A DNA stretch of 64,000 nt from Litorimonas sp963972195 (lineage in GTDB: Bacteria; Pseudomonadota; Alphaproteobacteria; Caulobacterales; Maricaulaceae). Under the pieces are notes generated by a model that was not told the origin of the DNA, did no database searches, and saw only the letters and a program-made list of their open reading frames with translations. The stretch is taken from the NCBI GenBank assembly GCA_963972195.1, contig CAXATH010000009.1, forward strand, positions 71,143 through 135,142. Reading direction: 5' to 3'. Positions 45,237 through 53,540 of this stretch are shown piece by piece. A program made the translations under genes and the position numbers. The first letter of the stretch is position 1; the number at the start of each line of letters is the position of its first letter.

Positions 45237-45276
45237 GGAGATGGATTACAAGGACAAGCCTTGTAATGACGGAAGA
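45237..45276 (+). repeat. REP-like hairpin 2, right of the GIY-YIG gene
   Basis: Read on the plus strand: GGAGATGG then ATTACAAGG-ACAAG-CCTTGTAAT then GACGGAAG. Stem 45245-45253 with 45259-45267, 9 perfect pairs. It is the inverted partner of REP1. The outer bases GGAGATGGATT and AATGACGGAAGAA are identical between the two, while the inner stem differs by compensating pairs. Confidence 0.75.
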
Positions 45277-45610
45277 ATAATTCGAGCATTTTCATTTTAA
45301 AACTCCATCCCCGCTTATCTTTCTAAAAACTCCAACCCTCCCAACCCCTTACCGCTAAAATCAACAAAATGATCCCCGCTTCCCCTTTTGCCCTTATATT
45401 CAGAATTGTTCTTTTGCTCATGGACAGGAAGACGTCACCTTCTGGAGTACGAGACGGCGGGACTGAGCGACCTTTCGTGACTGAGAGGTGTGTGCCGGGT
45501 CTGTCAATGCGCGTGCCTGACGCTCTGGCGTTCCACCCTGTGACTTCTTTGAAGGATGCAGGCCGATCGCCTAGACTGCGGACGACCTCCAACTCAGGAG
45601 GATCGCTACA

Positions 45611-45805
45611 AGGCCGCTGCGATAAAACCGCTGCCGCGGGGCCTGGCCCTTGCGAAACATTACCAAATTCGGTCTCCGGCAAGGATACCGACCCCGCGGG
45701 CTGTCCATTTTATTTGGAAACCGTGAGACAGGCTTGTCCTTGATGGCAAGCGGTAGGAAAGGCGTGGGCGATGCATATTTTAGAAACTGTGGACTTAACT
45801 TTCTC
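45611..45805 (+). repeat. Long structured dispersed repeat, copy A
   Basis: About 195 bases that reappear on the minus strand at 63797-63990 with roughly 80% identity by eye. Shared parts: GGCCGCT, CGCTGCCGCGGGG, CCCTTGCGAAACA, CGGTCTCCGGCAAGG, CCGACCCCGCGGGCTGTCCA, TTTATTTGGAAACCGTGA, ATGGCAAGCGG, GGGCGATGCA. Complementary arms (CCGCGGGG/CCCCGCGG, CTTGC/GCAAG, GCTTG/CAAGC) are kept in both copies. It could be a structured RNA gene or a mobile repeat; nature unknown. Confidence 0.6.
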
Positions 45806-45843
45806 CTCCGTCATTACCCGGCTCGACCGGGTAATCCATGCGG
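45806..45843 (-). repeat. REP-like hairpin 3
   Basis: Minus-strand unit: ATGGATT context, stem ATTACCCGG/CCGGGTAAT (plus-strand 45813-45821 and 45827-45835) with 9 perfect pairs, flanks GTAATCCATGCGG and CCTCCGTC. It directly follows the long repeat, as REP6 does after copy B. Confidence 0.75.
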
Positions 45844-45930
45844 TGTCAGTGCCATATGTGTGAATTTAGTTACGTTCGCAAACGCACCGTTGGGAGCCAA
45901 CGCAAAATTACTCATGGCAGAAAAGGAGTC

Positions 45931-45965
45931 GTATGGATTCCCCGATCAAGTCGGGGAATAACGGT
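45931..45965 (+). repeat. REP-like hairpin 4
   Basis: Plus-strand unit: stem ATTCCCCGA (45937-45945), loop TCAAG, TCGGGGAAT (45951-45959), 9 perfect pairs; flanks GTATGG and AACGG. Inverted partner of REP3, about 90 bases away. Just beyond it, 45976-46000 repeats the end of the long repeat (CTTGGGCGATGCACAATTC) in direct orientation with copy A. Confidence 0.75.
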
Positions 45966-46004
45966 GTCGCGGTAAGGCGCTTGGGCGATGCACAATTCAT
46001 ACTC

Positions 46005-46075
46005 CCTGTCATTCCGCACAAGGCCGACAGGCCGCAGAGCGGGCATCTGCGTTTTACTTCGTGCGGACTGACAGG
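46005..46075. repeat. Long hairpin upstream of trmD
   Basis: CCTGTCA-x-TCCGCAC (46005-46019) pairs with GTGCGGA-x-TGACAGG (46061-46075), 14 pairs with one mismatch, enclosing an internal CGCAGA/TCTGCG hairpin. It sits 60 bases before the trmD start and may be another palindromic element or an RNA structure in the trmD leader. Confidence 0.5.
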
Positions 46076-46134
46076 ATGATTATGGGTAATCTATCCTATG
46101 ATTCTTTCCGTTTTCATCTTATTCCCCTGCCCCT

Positions 46135-46860
46135 ATGAGCGAAAAATCCTCAAATCCCTGGCGCGCAACGGCCCTCACCCTGTTTCCGGACGCTTTTCCG
46201 GGCGTTTTGGGCGCGTCTATCATTGGCGGAGCTGAAAAAAGCGGCATTTGGCAGTTAGAGACAGTGGACATTCGAAATTTTTCCACTAATAGACACCGCA
46301 CTGTCGATGATACCCCTGCTGGGGGCGGTCCGGGCATGGTTTTGAAACCTGATGTTGCGGATGCGGCGATTGACAGTGTGGCCCGAGACGGCCGACCGCT
46401 TATCTATCTGACCCCCCGGGGCAAGCCTTTGACGCAAGACCGCGTCAGGCAGCTTTCCTCTGGTCCGGGTCTTATTGTGTTTTGCGGACGGTTTGAAGGG
46501 CTGGACCAAAGGGTGATAGAAGCCCGCCAAATGGAAGAGATTTCCATCGGCGACTTCATATTGGCCGGCGGAGAGGTCGCGGCGCAAGCCATGATCGAAG
46601 CCTGCGTAAGATTGCTGCCCGGCGTTTTGGGCGCATCGTCAAGCGCAGACGAAGAGAGTTTTGAAACGGGCTTGCTGGAGTATCCGCTCTATACCAAGCC
46701 CCGTAAATGGAAGGACCGGGCCATCCCGGACGTGTTGTTAAGCGGCGATCATGGAAAGATCGCGCAGTGGCGACACGAAAAACAAATAGAGATTACAAAG
46801 GCACGCCGCCCCGACTTATGGGACGCGTATCAAAATGGAGACGGTCATGAACGCGATTGA
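46135..46860 (+). CDS. trmD: tRNA (guanine-N1)-methyltransferase
   Basis: Methylates G37 of tRNAs that read CUN, CCN and CGG codons. The protein has 241 residues. The SpoU/TrmD trefoil-knot signatures are visible: GGGPGMVLKPDV, IYLTPRGKPL, LIVFCGRFEGLDQRVIE and the C-terminal IGDFILAGGE. The ATG 46135 is preceded by CCCCT. Its stop overlaps rplS by 14 bases, the usual trmD-rplS coupling. rimM and rpsP, which often precede trmD, are not upstream here. Confidence 0.96.
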   Translation: MSEKSSNPWRATALTLFPDAFPGVLGASIIGGAEKSGIWQLETVDIRNFSTNRHRTVDDTPAGGGPGMVLKPDVADAAIDSVARDGRPLIYLTPRGKPLTQDRVRQLSSGPGLIVFCGRFEGLDQRVIEARQMEEISIGDFILAGGEVAAQAMIEACVRLLPGVLGASSSADEESFETGLLEYPLYTKPRKWKDRAIPDVLLSGDHGKIAQWRHEKQIEITKARRPDLWDAYQNGDGHERD

Positions 46861-47242
46861 AAAACTGAACAAAGCCGAACAAGAGCGTCTGCTCGAAGAT
46901 GGCAAAACCATCCCTGAATTTTCTGCCGGTGATACTCTGGTTGTTCAGGTTCGTATTACAGAGGGTACGCGTACCCGTCTTCAGGCGTTTGAAGGCGTTT
47001 GCATCGCGCGCTCCGGCGCTGGCCTGCAAGAGAGCTTCACAGTTCGCAAAATCAGCTACGGCGAAGGCGTCGAGCGCGTCTTCCCGCTTTACTCCCCGCT
47101 TGTCGAAGAAATCGAAGTCAAACGCAGTGGTAAAGTCCGCCGCGCCAAGCTTTACTTCCTCCGTGACCGCCGCGGTAAATCTGCGCGGATTACAGAGCGC
47201 ACAACAGGCCGCGGCATGAAAAAGGCCGAAGCCAAGAAGTAA
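46847..47242 (+). CDS. rplS: Large-subunit ribosomal protein L19
   Basis: A 131-residue ribosomal protein. Core signatures: FSAGDTLVVQVRITEGTRTRLQAFEGV, SFTVRKISYGEGVERVFPLYSP and RGKSARITE. The start ATG 46847 has GGAGACGG upstream; four codons earlier (46835) is also in frame but has no ribosome site. It overlaps the trmD 3' end and is followed by a terminator. Confidence 0.96.
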   Translation: MNAIEKLNKAEQERLLEDGKTIPEFSAGDTLVVQVRITEGTRTRLQAFEGVCIARSGAGLQESFTVRKISYGEGVERVFPLYSPLVEEIEVKRSGKVRRAKLYFLRDRRGKSARITERTTGRGMKKAEAKK

Positions 47243-47264
47243 GCTTTTCGCAAAGTAGAATAAG

Positions 47265-47295
47265 AAAAACCGCCTCACAGATGGCGGTTTTTTTT
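47265..47295 (+). terminator. Rho-independent terminator after rplS
   Basis: AAAAACCGCC (47265-47274) pairs with GGCGGTTTT after an 8-base loop, followed by a T-rich tract of nine bases. Confidence 0.92.
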
Positions 47296-47403
47296 GTTTT
47301 GAGCTCATTTTGTCAGAAATTTTGAATTCATAAGAAACTAGCCATTTGCAAAAATTAATATAAAGTAAGAAAAACATTGAGATAGATTTGTGCGGGGGAC
47401 ACA

Positions 47404-48411
47404 TTGATCTTACTGATTGCATTATTTCTAGCAATTCTCTTCGTCACGACATCTTACTGGGTGGCTGGCGATGTCTGGGTTCGCCGGCATTCTCTCAAAT
47501 ACCGTATCGGAAACTCCGAACGGCAATGCAGCGGCGCTATCGGAGAAATATTTCTGGTAAGTTTCGGAGCTCTACTTCTCTATTTTGTGGACCGCGCCAG
47601 TGACGCAATTTCCATTTTCGATGTCCTGAGGGAATATCCGTGGCAAAGCTTCATGGGGTTGGTCTTTGTCGGATCAATCGCCTATTTCCACGGTATGAGA
47701 ACGGCGATGAGAGCGCCGGAAGATGAAAAGCCCGTGCTTATCAAGACTTACCTTGTGTACGGGGCCTTCAGTTCAATATTCTTCTTTGGCGGCCTTCTTA
47801 TGGTGGGAATCCTGATCGCTCAATCCCACACGGATTATCAAGCTTTCAATGCGGTTGCCCCCGATATTTTGGGCCGGATAGGGGACCAAACTCTAACAAA
47901 CCCAGAGCTTATTTCCAAACAACTGGAAGTCTCCTTCCTCGATGCACAAACTCTACTCGCCTCCGTCGAAGAAAGTATGGCGCCCGTCTTTGTTTTCGTC
48001 GCCGGCATTTTTGCGGTCAATCTCGCCATACGCCTGACACCCTTGAGATCCTTATTCGTTGGGGATGCAATAATGTGGACCCATGGCTCAACCTTTGTTG
48101 CGCTGATCTTCATTCTACTCGCAGGGGGAATGATCTATGTTGGATATTATTCCGTATTTATCGACGATTACTTGCAATCTCTAGCCAATATCAAAGAAAC
48201 CATAATCTTGTCAGACGCTGAAGCCATCCAAAGATATTCTGAAATTGTTCTGACAATCACCGATCAGAAAAGCCTTGTGGGGTTTATTTCGCGTATGAGT
48301 AGCGAATGGGGCGGACTTGCCGCTTTGCTTGGCTTGGCGCAGTGGATATCCGAGCAATTCTCAAAACCAGAAGCGCCTCAAAGTCCCGCAGATGACTTGG
48401 TCGAAGTTTGA
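47404..48411 (+). CDS. Hypothetical multi-span membrane protein
   Basis: A 335-residue protein with about six hydrophobic helices (first at residues 1-22; later VYGAFSSIFFFGGLLMVGILIA and ALIFILLAGGMIYVGYYSVF). The start is TTG 47404 preceded by GCGGGGGAC. Loops are acidic and Ser/Glu-rich; no enzymatic motif found. It precedes the endonuclease/exonuclease-phosphatase gene by 45 bp, so the two may be one operon. No family recognised. Confidence 0.65.
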   Translation: MILLIALFLAILFVTTSYWVAGDVWVRRHSLKYRIGNSERQCSGAIGEIFLVSFGALLLYFVDRASDAISIFDVLREYPWQSFMGLVFVGSIAYFHGMRTAMRAPEDEKPVLIKTYLVYGAFSSIFFFGGLLMVGILIAQSHTDYQAFNAVAPDILGRIGDQTLTNPELISKQLEVSFLDAQTLLASVEESMAPVFVFVAGIFAVNLAIRLTPLRSLFVGDAIMWTHGSTFVALIFILLAGGMIYVGYYSVFIDDYLQSLANIKETIILSDAEAIQRYSEIVLTITDQKSLVGFISRMSSEWGGLAALLGLAQWISEQFSKPEAPQSPADDLVEV

Positions 48412-48456
48412 TTTGACGCATTGGCAACGCTTTCAAATACTATATGGATAAGATGA

Positions 48457-49491
48457 ATGACCAATTTCCCAACTAAGGCATTCGGATGGTTTCTCTTCCT
48501 TTGCATATTAGCCGCGAGTTACTTTTTCATGGCAGGTTTTGTGACAATGAAAAATCGCGAAGTTCCCACGCAATATAAACCGAAGGCTTCCACTTCGTCT
48601 TCTATCTCCTCTCCTTTAAACGTGCTGGTCTGGAATATTGGGTATGCAGGCCTGGGGGAGGAATCCGATTTTGTGGCGGATGGCGGCGAAATGCTTCTTC
48701 CGCCTGACCGGGACGCAATTGTAAAAAATTTGGATGGGATTCTTAGAACTCTGCAGAACTCGGAGTTTGACGTCGCCTTGATGCAAGAGGTGGCTGAAGC
48801 AGGCTTTCTAACCCGCGGCGTGGAAGTTCTAGGAAGCATTGCGGAGGGCCTTAGTGACCATTCACTCTTTTTTTCCTCTGATATTAGCACAAAGTGGTTT
48901 CCTAGACGCATCTCGCTCAAGCATGGGTTGGCGATATTTTCGAAAGATATGAAGACTCAGCCTCAAGTAATTCGGATTGATGACGAACCTGAACGCATAA
49001 TGGGCTTTATCAAACGTAAATACCACATACAGGAGATGGAACTGGTCATCGACAATCAGGACTGGGTGATCATCAACATTCACCTCTCCGCCTTTGACAA
49101 AAGCGCAAGTGTAAGAACCAAACAATTGGAGACCGTCTTCAATATTGCCAATGATCATTACCAGGCGGGAAAAGCTGTGGTTGTGGGTGGAGACTGGAAT
49201 ATGCGACTTGGACAGACTGACTTCCCCTACACTTCATCAGAGGAGGCTTTGTTCTGGATACATGATTTCCCACAGGGCGCGATTAACGACGGGTGGCAAA
49301 AGGTGTTTGATCCAAACGGACCCACAGTAAGAACCAATGAGCGACCTTTTAACAAGGGCGAAAACTATACGACGATCATTGATGGACTCGTCATTTCTCC
49401 GAACGTTTCACTGCTTGAAGCGAAACTAATAAATTTGGATTTCAAATACACAGATCACCAACCCGCTATTTTCAGACTCGAGAAGAATTAG
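48457..49491 (+). CDS. Membrane-anchored endonuclease/exonuclease/phosphatase-family protein
   Basis: A 344-residue EEP-fold hydrolase with an N-terminal signal anchor (FGWFLFLCILAASYFFMAGFV, about residues 9-29). Catalytic motifs: VLVWNIG, ALMQEV (metal Glu), NIHLSAFDKSASVRTKQL, GGDWNMR and the terminal TDHQPAIF. Such proteins act as nucleases, lipid phosphatases or sphingomyelinase-like enzymes; the substrate cannot be read from sequence. Confidence 0.88.
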   Translation: MTNFPTKAFGWFLFLCILAASYFFMAGFVTMKNREVPTQYKPKASTSSSISSPLNVLVWNIGYAGLGEESDFVADGGEMLLPPDRDAIVKNLDGILRTLQNSEFDVALMQEVAEAGFLTRGVEVLGSIAEGLSDHSLFFSSDISTKWFPRRISLKHGLAIFSKDMKTQPQVIRIDDEPERIMGFIKRKYHIQEMELVIDNQDWVIINIHLSAFDKSASVRTKQLETVFNIANDHYQAGKAVVVGGDWNMRLGQTDFPYTSSEEALFWIHDFPQGAINDGWQKVFDPNGPTVRTNERPFNKGENYTTIIDGLVISPNVSLLEAKLINLDFKYTDHQPAIFRLEKN

Positions 49492-49494
49492 CTT

Positions 49495-51912
49495 CTAAAA
49501 CGGTTGTCCTTCGCAGTGCCAGCACGTCTCCATCTGCCCCATCCCGATCGGTCCGCCGGGTGGCAGAGGTTTGGACTCCGTCACTTCGGGCGCTGCGGGT
49601 GCGGGTTTATTCAGATGTTCTTCAATCCGCGTCACCAGCCAGTCTCCATGACCCGACCCGCTTCGGCTCAGGTCATCCTGCAAACGGCGAAGCATGGCGT
49701 CCGTCCGCGCCTTTATCCCCGGGCTGACATCGCTATTGCTTAAATCCATCAGGGAAAAAACATACCGGGCCTGAACGACTTTGGCGATTTCGCCTGTGCG
49801 GTCGCGAGAGGCAGGCTTCATCACAGACTCTTCGATGGTGCGCATCATTTCGGTAAAGCCCAATTGGGACGAGTCGCGGCGGTTAAATTCCACAAGACGC
49901 GCCACACGCCGTGGGTCGAGCAAAATCTCAAACGTCATCGCGGCAGCGGTGTCAGCCGCTGTGCTGATATCAAAGGCCGGATAGGCCGTGCGTTCAAACA
50001 GTTCGCGCTCACTATCAGCGATGGAATAGCTCGTCAGAGACGGGCCTAAAAGCGCAAGGGTTTCATCCGGCAGGTCAAGCGCTTCAGGCTCTATCGTCTT
50101 TAAAAGAGCTTCGAGAGCATCTTTTTGACGGGAGACAGACACAATTTCTGCCGGAGGCTGTCCGTCGCCTTTAAGGCCATAATGAAACGACATACCGCCA
50201 ATAAGCTTCCCGACGGCAGCCGTTTGATAACGATGGTATAGATAAATGGGGACAATGACTTTATTTAGGTCAGAGACAGGCTGCCCGGACTGAATGTTCC
50301 GAAGTCCAAAATTGTTCAATGCAATACGGCGAACGGCTAATGTTTCGTTTAAAGACTCAACGGCGTCCAGACCATTATCCCAAATATTGCCCATAGGATG
50401 CGCTGTGCCGATACTGCGCGCGTCGGTGTCGGCAACATAGACTAGCCCTTTCTTGACCGAATCTTGGACCAGCGCCTCTCTCTCAGGCATTGTCATATTC
50501 CCATAGAGCCAAGTAGCGGCAAATTTATCCCAAGTTCCGACGCCCACGCCATAGACATTTGAAAAATCGAGCTCGCCATTTGCGACCCGAACATCCGGCG
50601 CCGGGTAATCCATGACCGACTCTTTACCGTAGGCGCTGGCGGCAAAGTTATGGGCAAAGCCAAGAGAGTGTCCGACTTCATGAGCCGCAAGCTGACGAAT
50701 ACGGGCCAAGGCAAGTTGAACAGGATCATCAGACGCGCCGCTATCCGTTTTGGCGACCCCGGCCAGGCCTTCAAATATCATTCTGTCCTGCCGCACACGA
50801 AGCGAGCCAAGATTGACATGCCCCTTGAGCATCTCCCCCGTGCGTGGATCAGAGACGCCGCCGCCATAGGACCATCCGCGGGTTTGACGATGAACCCATT
50901 GCACCACGTTATAGCGAATATCGAGAGGGTGGGCATCCTCCGGTAAAATCTCTACGCGATAGGCATCTTCATAGCCGGCCGCTGCAAAGGCCTCTTTCCA
51001 CCAGCTCGCGCCCTGAATCAGGGCCGAGCGAATAGGTTCTGGCGCTCCGCTGTCGATATAAAAAACAATTGGCTTAACAACTTTGCCTTCTGCGTTTTTC
51101 TCGAGGCGATAGCGCCGCGCAAATCGGGTTTCTATCGGAGCTGAAAGCGGAGCGCTGTAATCATAGTGCACTTCCTCTATGGCGCCGACCCGAGGGTCGG
51201 ACTTCAGCGGCGTGTAGCCTTCTTCCGGCAGCCGGACGAAAGAGTGGTGTTGAATGAGCGTCGCGTCATTTCCATTTGCCGCTGTTGTCGCAACTTCACG
51301 TCCCGGCTTGGATGAATTGAGCGTGAAAAAAACGTCCACTTCAACATTATCGGGAAAAGCGAAGACTTTTTTAGTGTCTACAAGCGTTCTGTCTTCGGCA
51401 ACAGTGAAGGTTCCGTGTCCGCCGTCTTGTAAATACTGGGTCAAGCCGAGAATATCGCTCGTTAAAAAATCCGTCAGGTCGACTACGCGTTTAGATCCCT
51501 CGACAATTTCGGCACTGGCAAGAAAAGATCGCGCGAAGCTTTCTTGGACGGCGCGCTGCTCCAGGGGATTCTCAGGATCTGCCCGGTAGGTCAGATTTTC
51601 CGCCTCAATGATAACCTTATTGCCCATCTGCCGGAAGACGATGATCTTACCGCTATCCCCCCACCCACGATCTAAACCGACCGGATTGGATCCGAGACCC
51701 GCCGTCAAGCGAGCAGTATGAATGAGGCGTAGAGCTACGCCGTCTTTATCTGCTTTGGGTAATTTGGCGAGGACGCGATTATCATTCGTATCAATATAAA
51801 GCTCTAGAAATCCGTCCCGTTTATCCAGTCCAGCCAGGGGGTTCGGATGATCTGAAACCCGCGTACAGGACGATAAGAAGAGGACGATCGTCAGTACAAT
51901 AAAGGCGCGCAT
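49495..51912 (-). CDS. Large zinc-dependent metalloprotease lipoprotein (DUF5117/DUF4953-like)
   Basis: An 805-residue lipoprotein: lipobox FLSSC at about residue 16. The metzincin-type motif HEVGHSLGFAH has the three His at 411, 415 and 421 with Glu412. This matches the large bacterial zinc-metalloprotease family annotated with DUF5117/DUF4953. A later GPIGMGQMETCWHCEGQPF ends with a CWHC pair. ATG 51912 has GAGAGAATT upstream; a start at 51933 is less likely. Presumably degrades periplasmic or outer-membrane peptides. Confidence 0.88.
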   Translation of the reverse strand: MRAFIVLTIVLFLSSCTRVSDHPNPLAGLDKRDGFLELYIDTNDNRVLAKLPKADKDGVALRLIHTARLTAGLGSNPVGLDRGWGDSGKIIVFRQMGNKVIIEAENLTYRADPENPLEQRAVQESFARSFLASAEIVEGSKRVVDLTDFLTSDILGLTQYLQDGGHGTFTVAEDRTLVDTKKVFAFPDNVEVDVFFTLNSSKPGREVATTAANGNDATLIQHHSFVRLPEEGYTPLKSDPRVGAIEEVHYDYSAPLSAPIETRFARRYRLEKNAEGKVVKPIVFYIDSGAPEPIRSALIQGASWWKEAFAAAGYEDAYRVEILPEDAHPLDIRYNVVQWVHRQTRGWSYGGGVSDPRTGEMLKGHVNLGSLRVRQDRMIFEGLAGVAKTDSGASDDPVQLALARIRQLAAHEVGHSLGFAHNFAASAYGKESVMDYPAPDVRVANGELDFSNVYGVGVGTWDKFAATWLYGNMTMPEREALVQDSVKKGLVYVADTDARSIGTAHPMGNIWDNGLDAVESLNETLAVRRIALNNFGLRNIQSGQPVSDLNKVIVPIYLYHRYQTAAVGKLIGGMSFHYGLKGDGQPPAEIVSVSRQKDALEALLKTIEPEALDLPDETLALLGPSLTSYSIADSERELFERTAYPAFDISTAADTAAAMTFEILLDPRRVARLVEFNRRDSSQLGFTEMMRTIEESVMKPASRDRTGEIAKVVQARYVFSLMDLSNSDVSPGIKARTDAMLRRLQDDLSRSGSGHGDWLVTRIEEHLNKPAPAAPEVTESKPLPPGGPIGMGQMETCWHCEGQPF

Positions 51913-52072
51913 AATTCTCTCTACAAGTAGCATATCACAGACCTATGATGCCCTGCCCCATTTGTCGAGACGTGACAGGATAGAACTGGATAAAACGGGA
52001 ACGCGCATGTTTACCGTACGTAACATATTCAAGGCAACGATACGCCTAATCAATTGAACGAAAGCAAGGCCC

Positions 52073-53017
52073 ATGGCTCAGAAAATAACCCACAGTGGAT
52101 TTGAAGATTGGACTGAAGATCGCCTTCCAGATTTGAAAGGGAAAGTTTATCTGATTACCGGCGGAAATTCCGGGATTGGGTTTGAAGCCGCGAAAATGCT
52201 AGGCGAAGCAGGGGCCTCTCTTATCATCGCCGCGCGTAACCAAGAAAAGGGTGAGCGCGCAGTAGCAAAGCTGAACGAAACAGTTTCAGGCAAAGTCCAT
52301 CTGGTGTCCCTTGATTTGGCTGATAGAGCGTCTATCGAATCCTGTGACAAACAGGTGCGGGAAATAACGACTAAACTGGACGGGCTTATCAACAATGCAG
52401 GGTTGATGCAGACTCCGGAGCAAAAAACCGAAGACGGGTTTGAAATGCAATTCGGCGTCAATCATTTAGGGCATTTCCTCCTAAACGGTCTGCTTTTTGA
52501 TCTCGTTGAGAAAGCCTCCGGGCGAATTGTTGTCGTAAGTTCAATTGCGCATAAATATGGCCGGATTCATTGGCTCGACCCTATGTTGGAAAAAAACTAC
52601 GACCCGTCCAAAGCCTATTGTCAGAGCAAGCTTGCCAATCTGATGTATGCGTTGGAACTGGACAAACGCCTAAAAGCCGCGGGAAGCAAAGTGACGGTCT
52701 ATGCTTGCCATCCGGGCTACTCCAAAACTTCATTACAAAGCACTGGTCCCACCGGGTTTTTCAACCTGCTCTATAAGGTTCTAAATCCAGTCATGGGACA
52801 AGATCCGAAGCAAGGCGCTCTGCCAACCGTTTTATGCGCCGCGGGCACAGAAGCCCGCCCCGGAGGCTATTATGGCCCGCAAAATTTCAGAGAAATGCGC
52901 GGTTCAGTTAGCGACGCGCTTGTCGAAGAAAGAGCTCTTAAAAGGGACAGGCAGAAACAGCTTTGGGAAATGAGTGAAGAGCTTGTCGGTTTTCAGTGGG
53001 ATAAAGTTCTGAAGTAA
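52073..53017 (+). CDS. SDR-family oxidoreductase (retinol-dehydrogenase-like)
   Basis: A 314-residue NAD(P)-dependent short-chain dehydrogenase. Motifs: TGGNSGIG (about residues 29-36), NNAGLM, catalytic Ser in VVVSSIAHKYG and Tyr-x3-Lys in KAYCQSKLANL. The subgroup resembles eukaryotic-type retinol dehydrogenases and WW-domain oxidoreductases by eye; such bacterial members are common but uncharacterised. Monocistronic. Confidence 0.87.
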   Translation: MAQKITHSGFEDWTEDRLPDLKGKVYLITGGNSGIGFEAAKMLGEAGASLIIAARNQEKGERAVAKLNETVSGKVHLVSLDLADRASIESCDKQVREITTKLDGLINNAGLMQTPEQKTEDGFEMQFGVNHLGHFLLNGLLFDLVEKASGRIVVVSSIAHKYGRIHWLDPMLEKNYDPSKAYCQSKLANLMYALELDKRLKAAGSKVTVYACHPGYSKTSLQSTGPTGFFNLLYKVLNPVMGQDPKQGALPTVLCAAGTEARPGGYYGPQNFREMRGSVSDALVEERALKRDRQKQLWEMSEELVGFQWDKVLK

Positions 53018-53042
53018 CGCTGCTTCAATCCTTGCGACATTT

Positions 53043-53483
53043 TTGACGCTTTCAATTTCATTAGGACCCTCTAGGACGCGGTCTGTGTTTTTAACGCGTC
53101 TTCATATCGCTCTACGCGCCTGTCTGGCGATAATGTTGATCTGGTCGCCTATGGCCAGCGTCAGCGCAACCTCTGCGAAAATCACTGCCAGCGGCTATCT
53201 CTGCAGTTCCTCGGGGCAGGCGCCCTCCGCTGAGGCGAAAGCGCATTTGGAAAGTTTTTTATCTATCGTCGGGGAAACTAAAAACAACGGAGACGAGGAC
53301 CATACGCATCATTGTCCAGATTGTTTTGTTACTGTTCTCGGCCTGCCGGTCCAAGCGACCATTAGAGCGGAGCCTTTAAGGTTCTCCCGGCACATTGAAA
53401 ATTATTTCGCGCTTTTTAACGGTTTTCTTTTCAATCCCACTGGCCCGCCCCTCGGCGGACGCGCCCCTCCTTTCTTTCAATAA
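53043..53483 (+). CDS. DUF2946-like secreted protein
   Basis: A 146-residue protein with a hydrophobic N-terminal segment (ALRACLAIMLIWSPMASVSA) acting as signal/anchor, a His/Cys motif (EDHTHHCPDC) and the C-terminal GPPLGGRAPP typical of DUF2946. The start is TTG 53043, not well supported by a ribosome site; a later ATG at about 53133 would cut the signal. Its partner downstream is a Met/His-rich outer-membrane protein. A role in copper handling is inferred. Confidence 0.65.
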   Translation: MTLSISLGPSRTRSVFLTRLHIALRACLAIMLIWSPMASVSATSAKITASGYLCSSSGQAPSAEAKAHLESFLSIVGETKNNGDEDHTHHCPDCFVTVLGLPVQATIRAEPLRFSRHIENYFALFNGFLFNPTGPPLGGRAPPFFQ

Positions 53484-53540
53484 TTTAGACAATTTACCCG
53501 CGCGATTTTGCGCCTTCTGATTTATTGAAAGATTCTTAAA

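Larger units (their letters stand above)
45277..46134. other. Repeat-rich region without genes (REP, long structured repeat, hairpins)
   Basis: About 860 bases between the GIY-YIG unit and trmD. Two overlapping frames, on both strands, run through 45323-45961, but I regard them as spurious because the DNA is dominated by stem-loops (CCTCC-AACTCA-GGAGG at 45586-45601, ACGC-TCTG-GCGT at 45520-45531, CCGCGGGG...CCCCGCGG in the long repeat). Sub-elements are listed separately. No tRNA or other known RNA was recognised. Confidence 0.6.

Noticed and set aside
45323..45961. Open frames on both strands
   Set aside because: They overlap each other in a stem-loop-rich repeat region without ribosome sites or recognised family, so I treat them as spurious.
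46793..47434. Long antisense frame over rplS and its flank
   Set aside because: It covers the ribosomal protein gene and its terminator, and the C-terminal part is hydrophobic noise.
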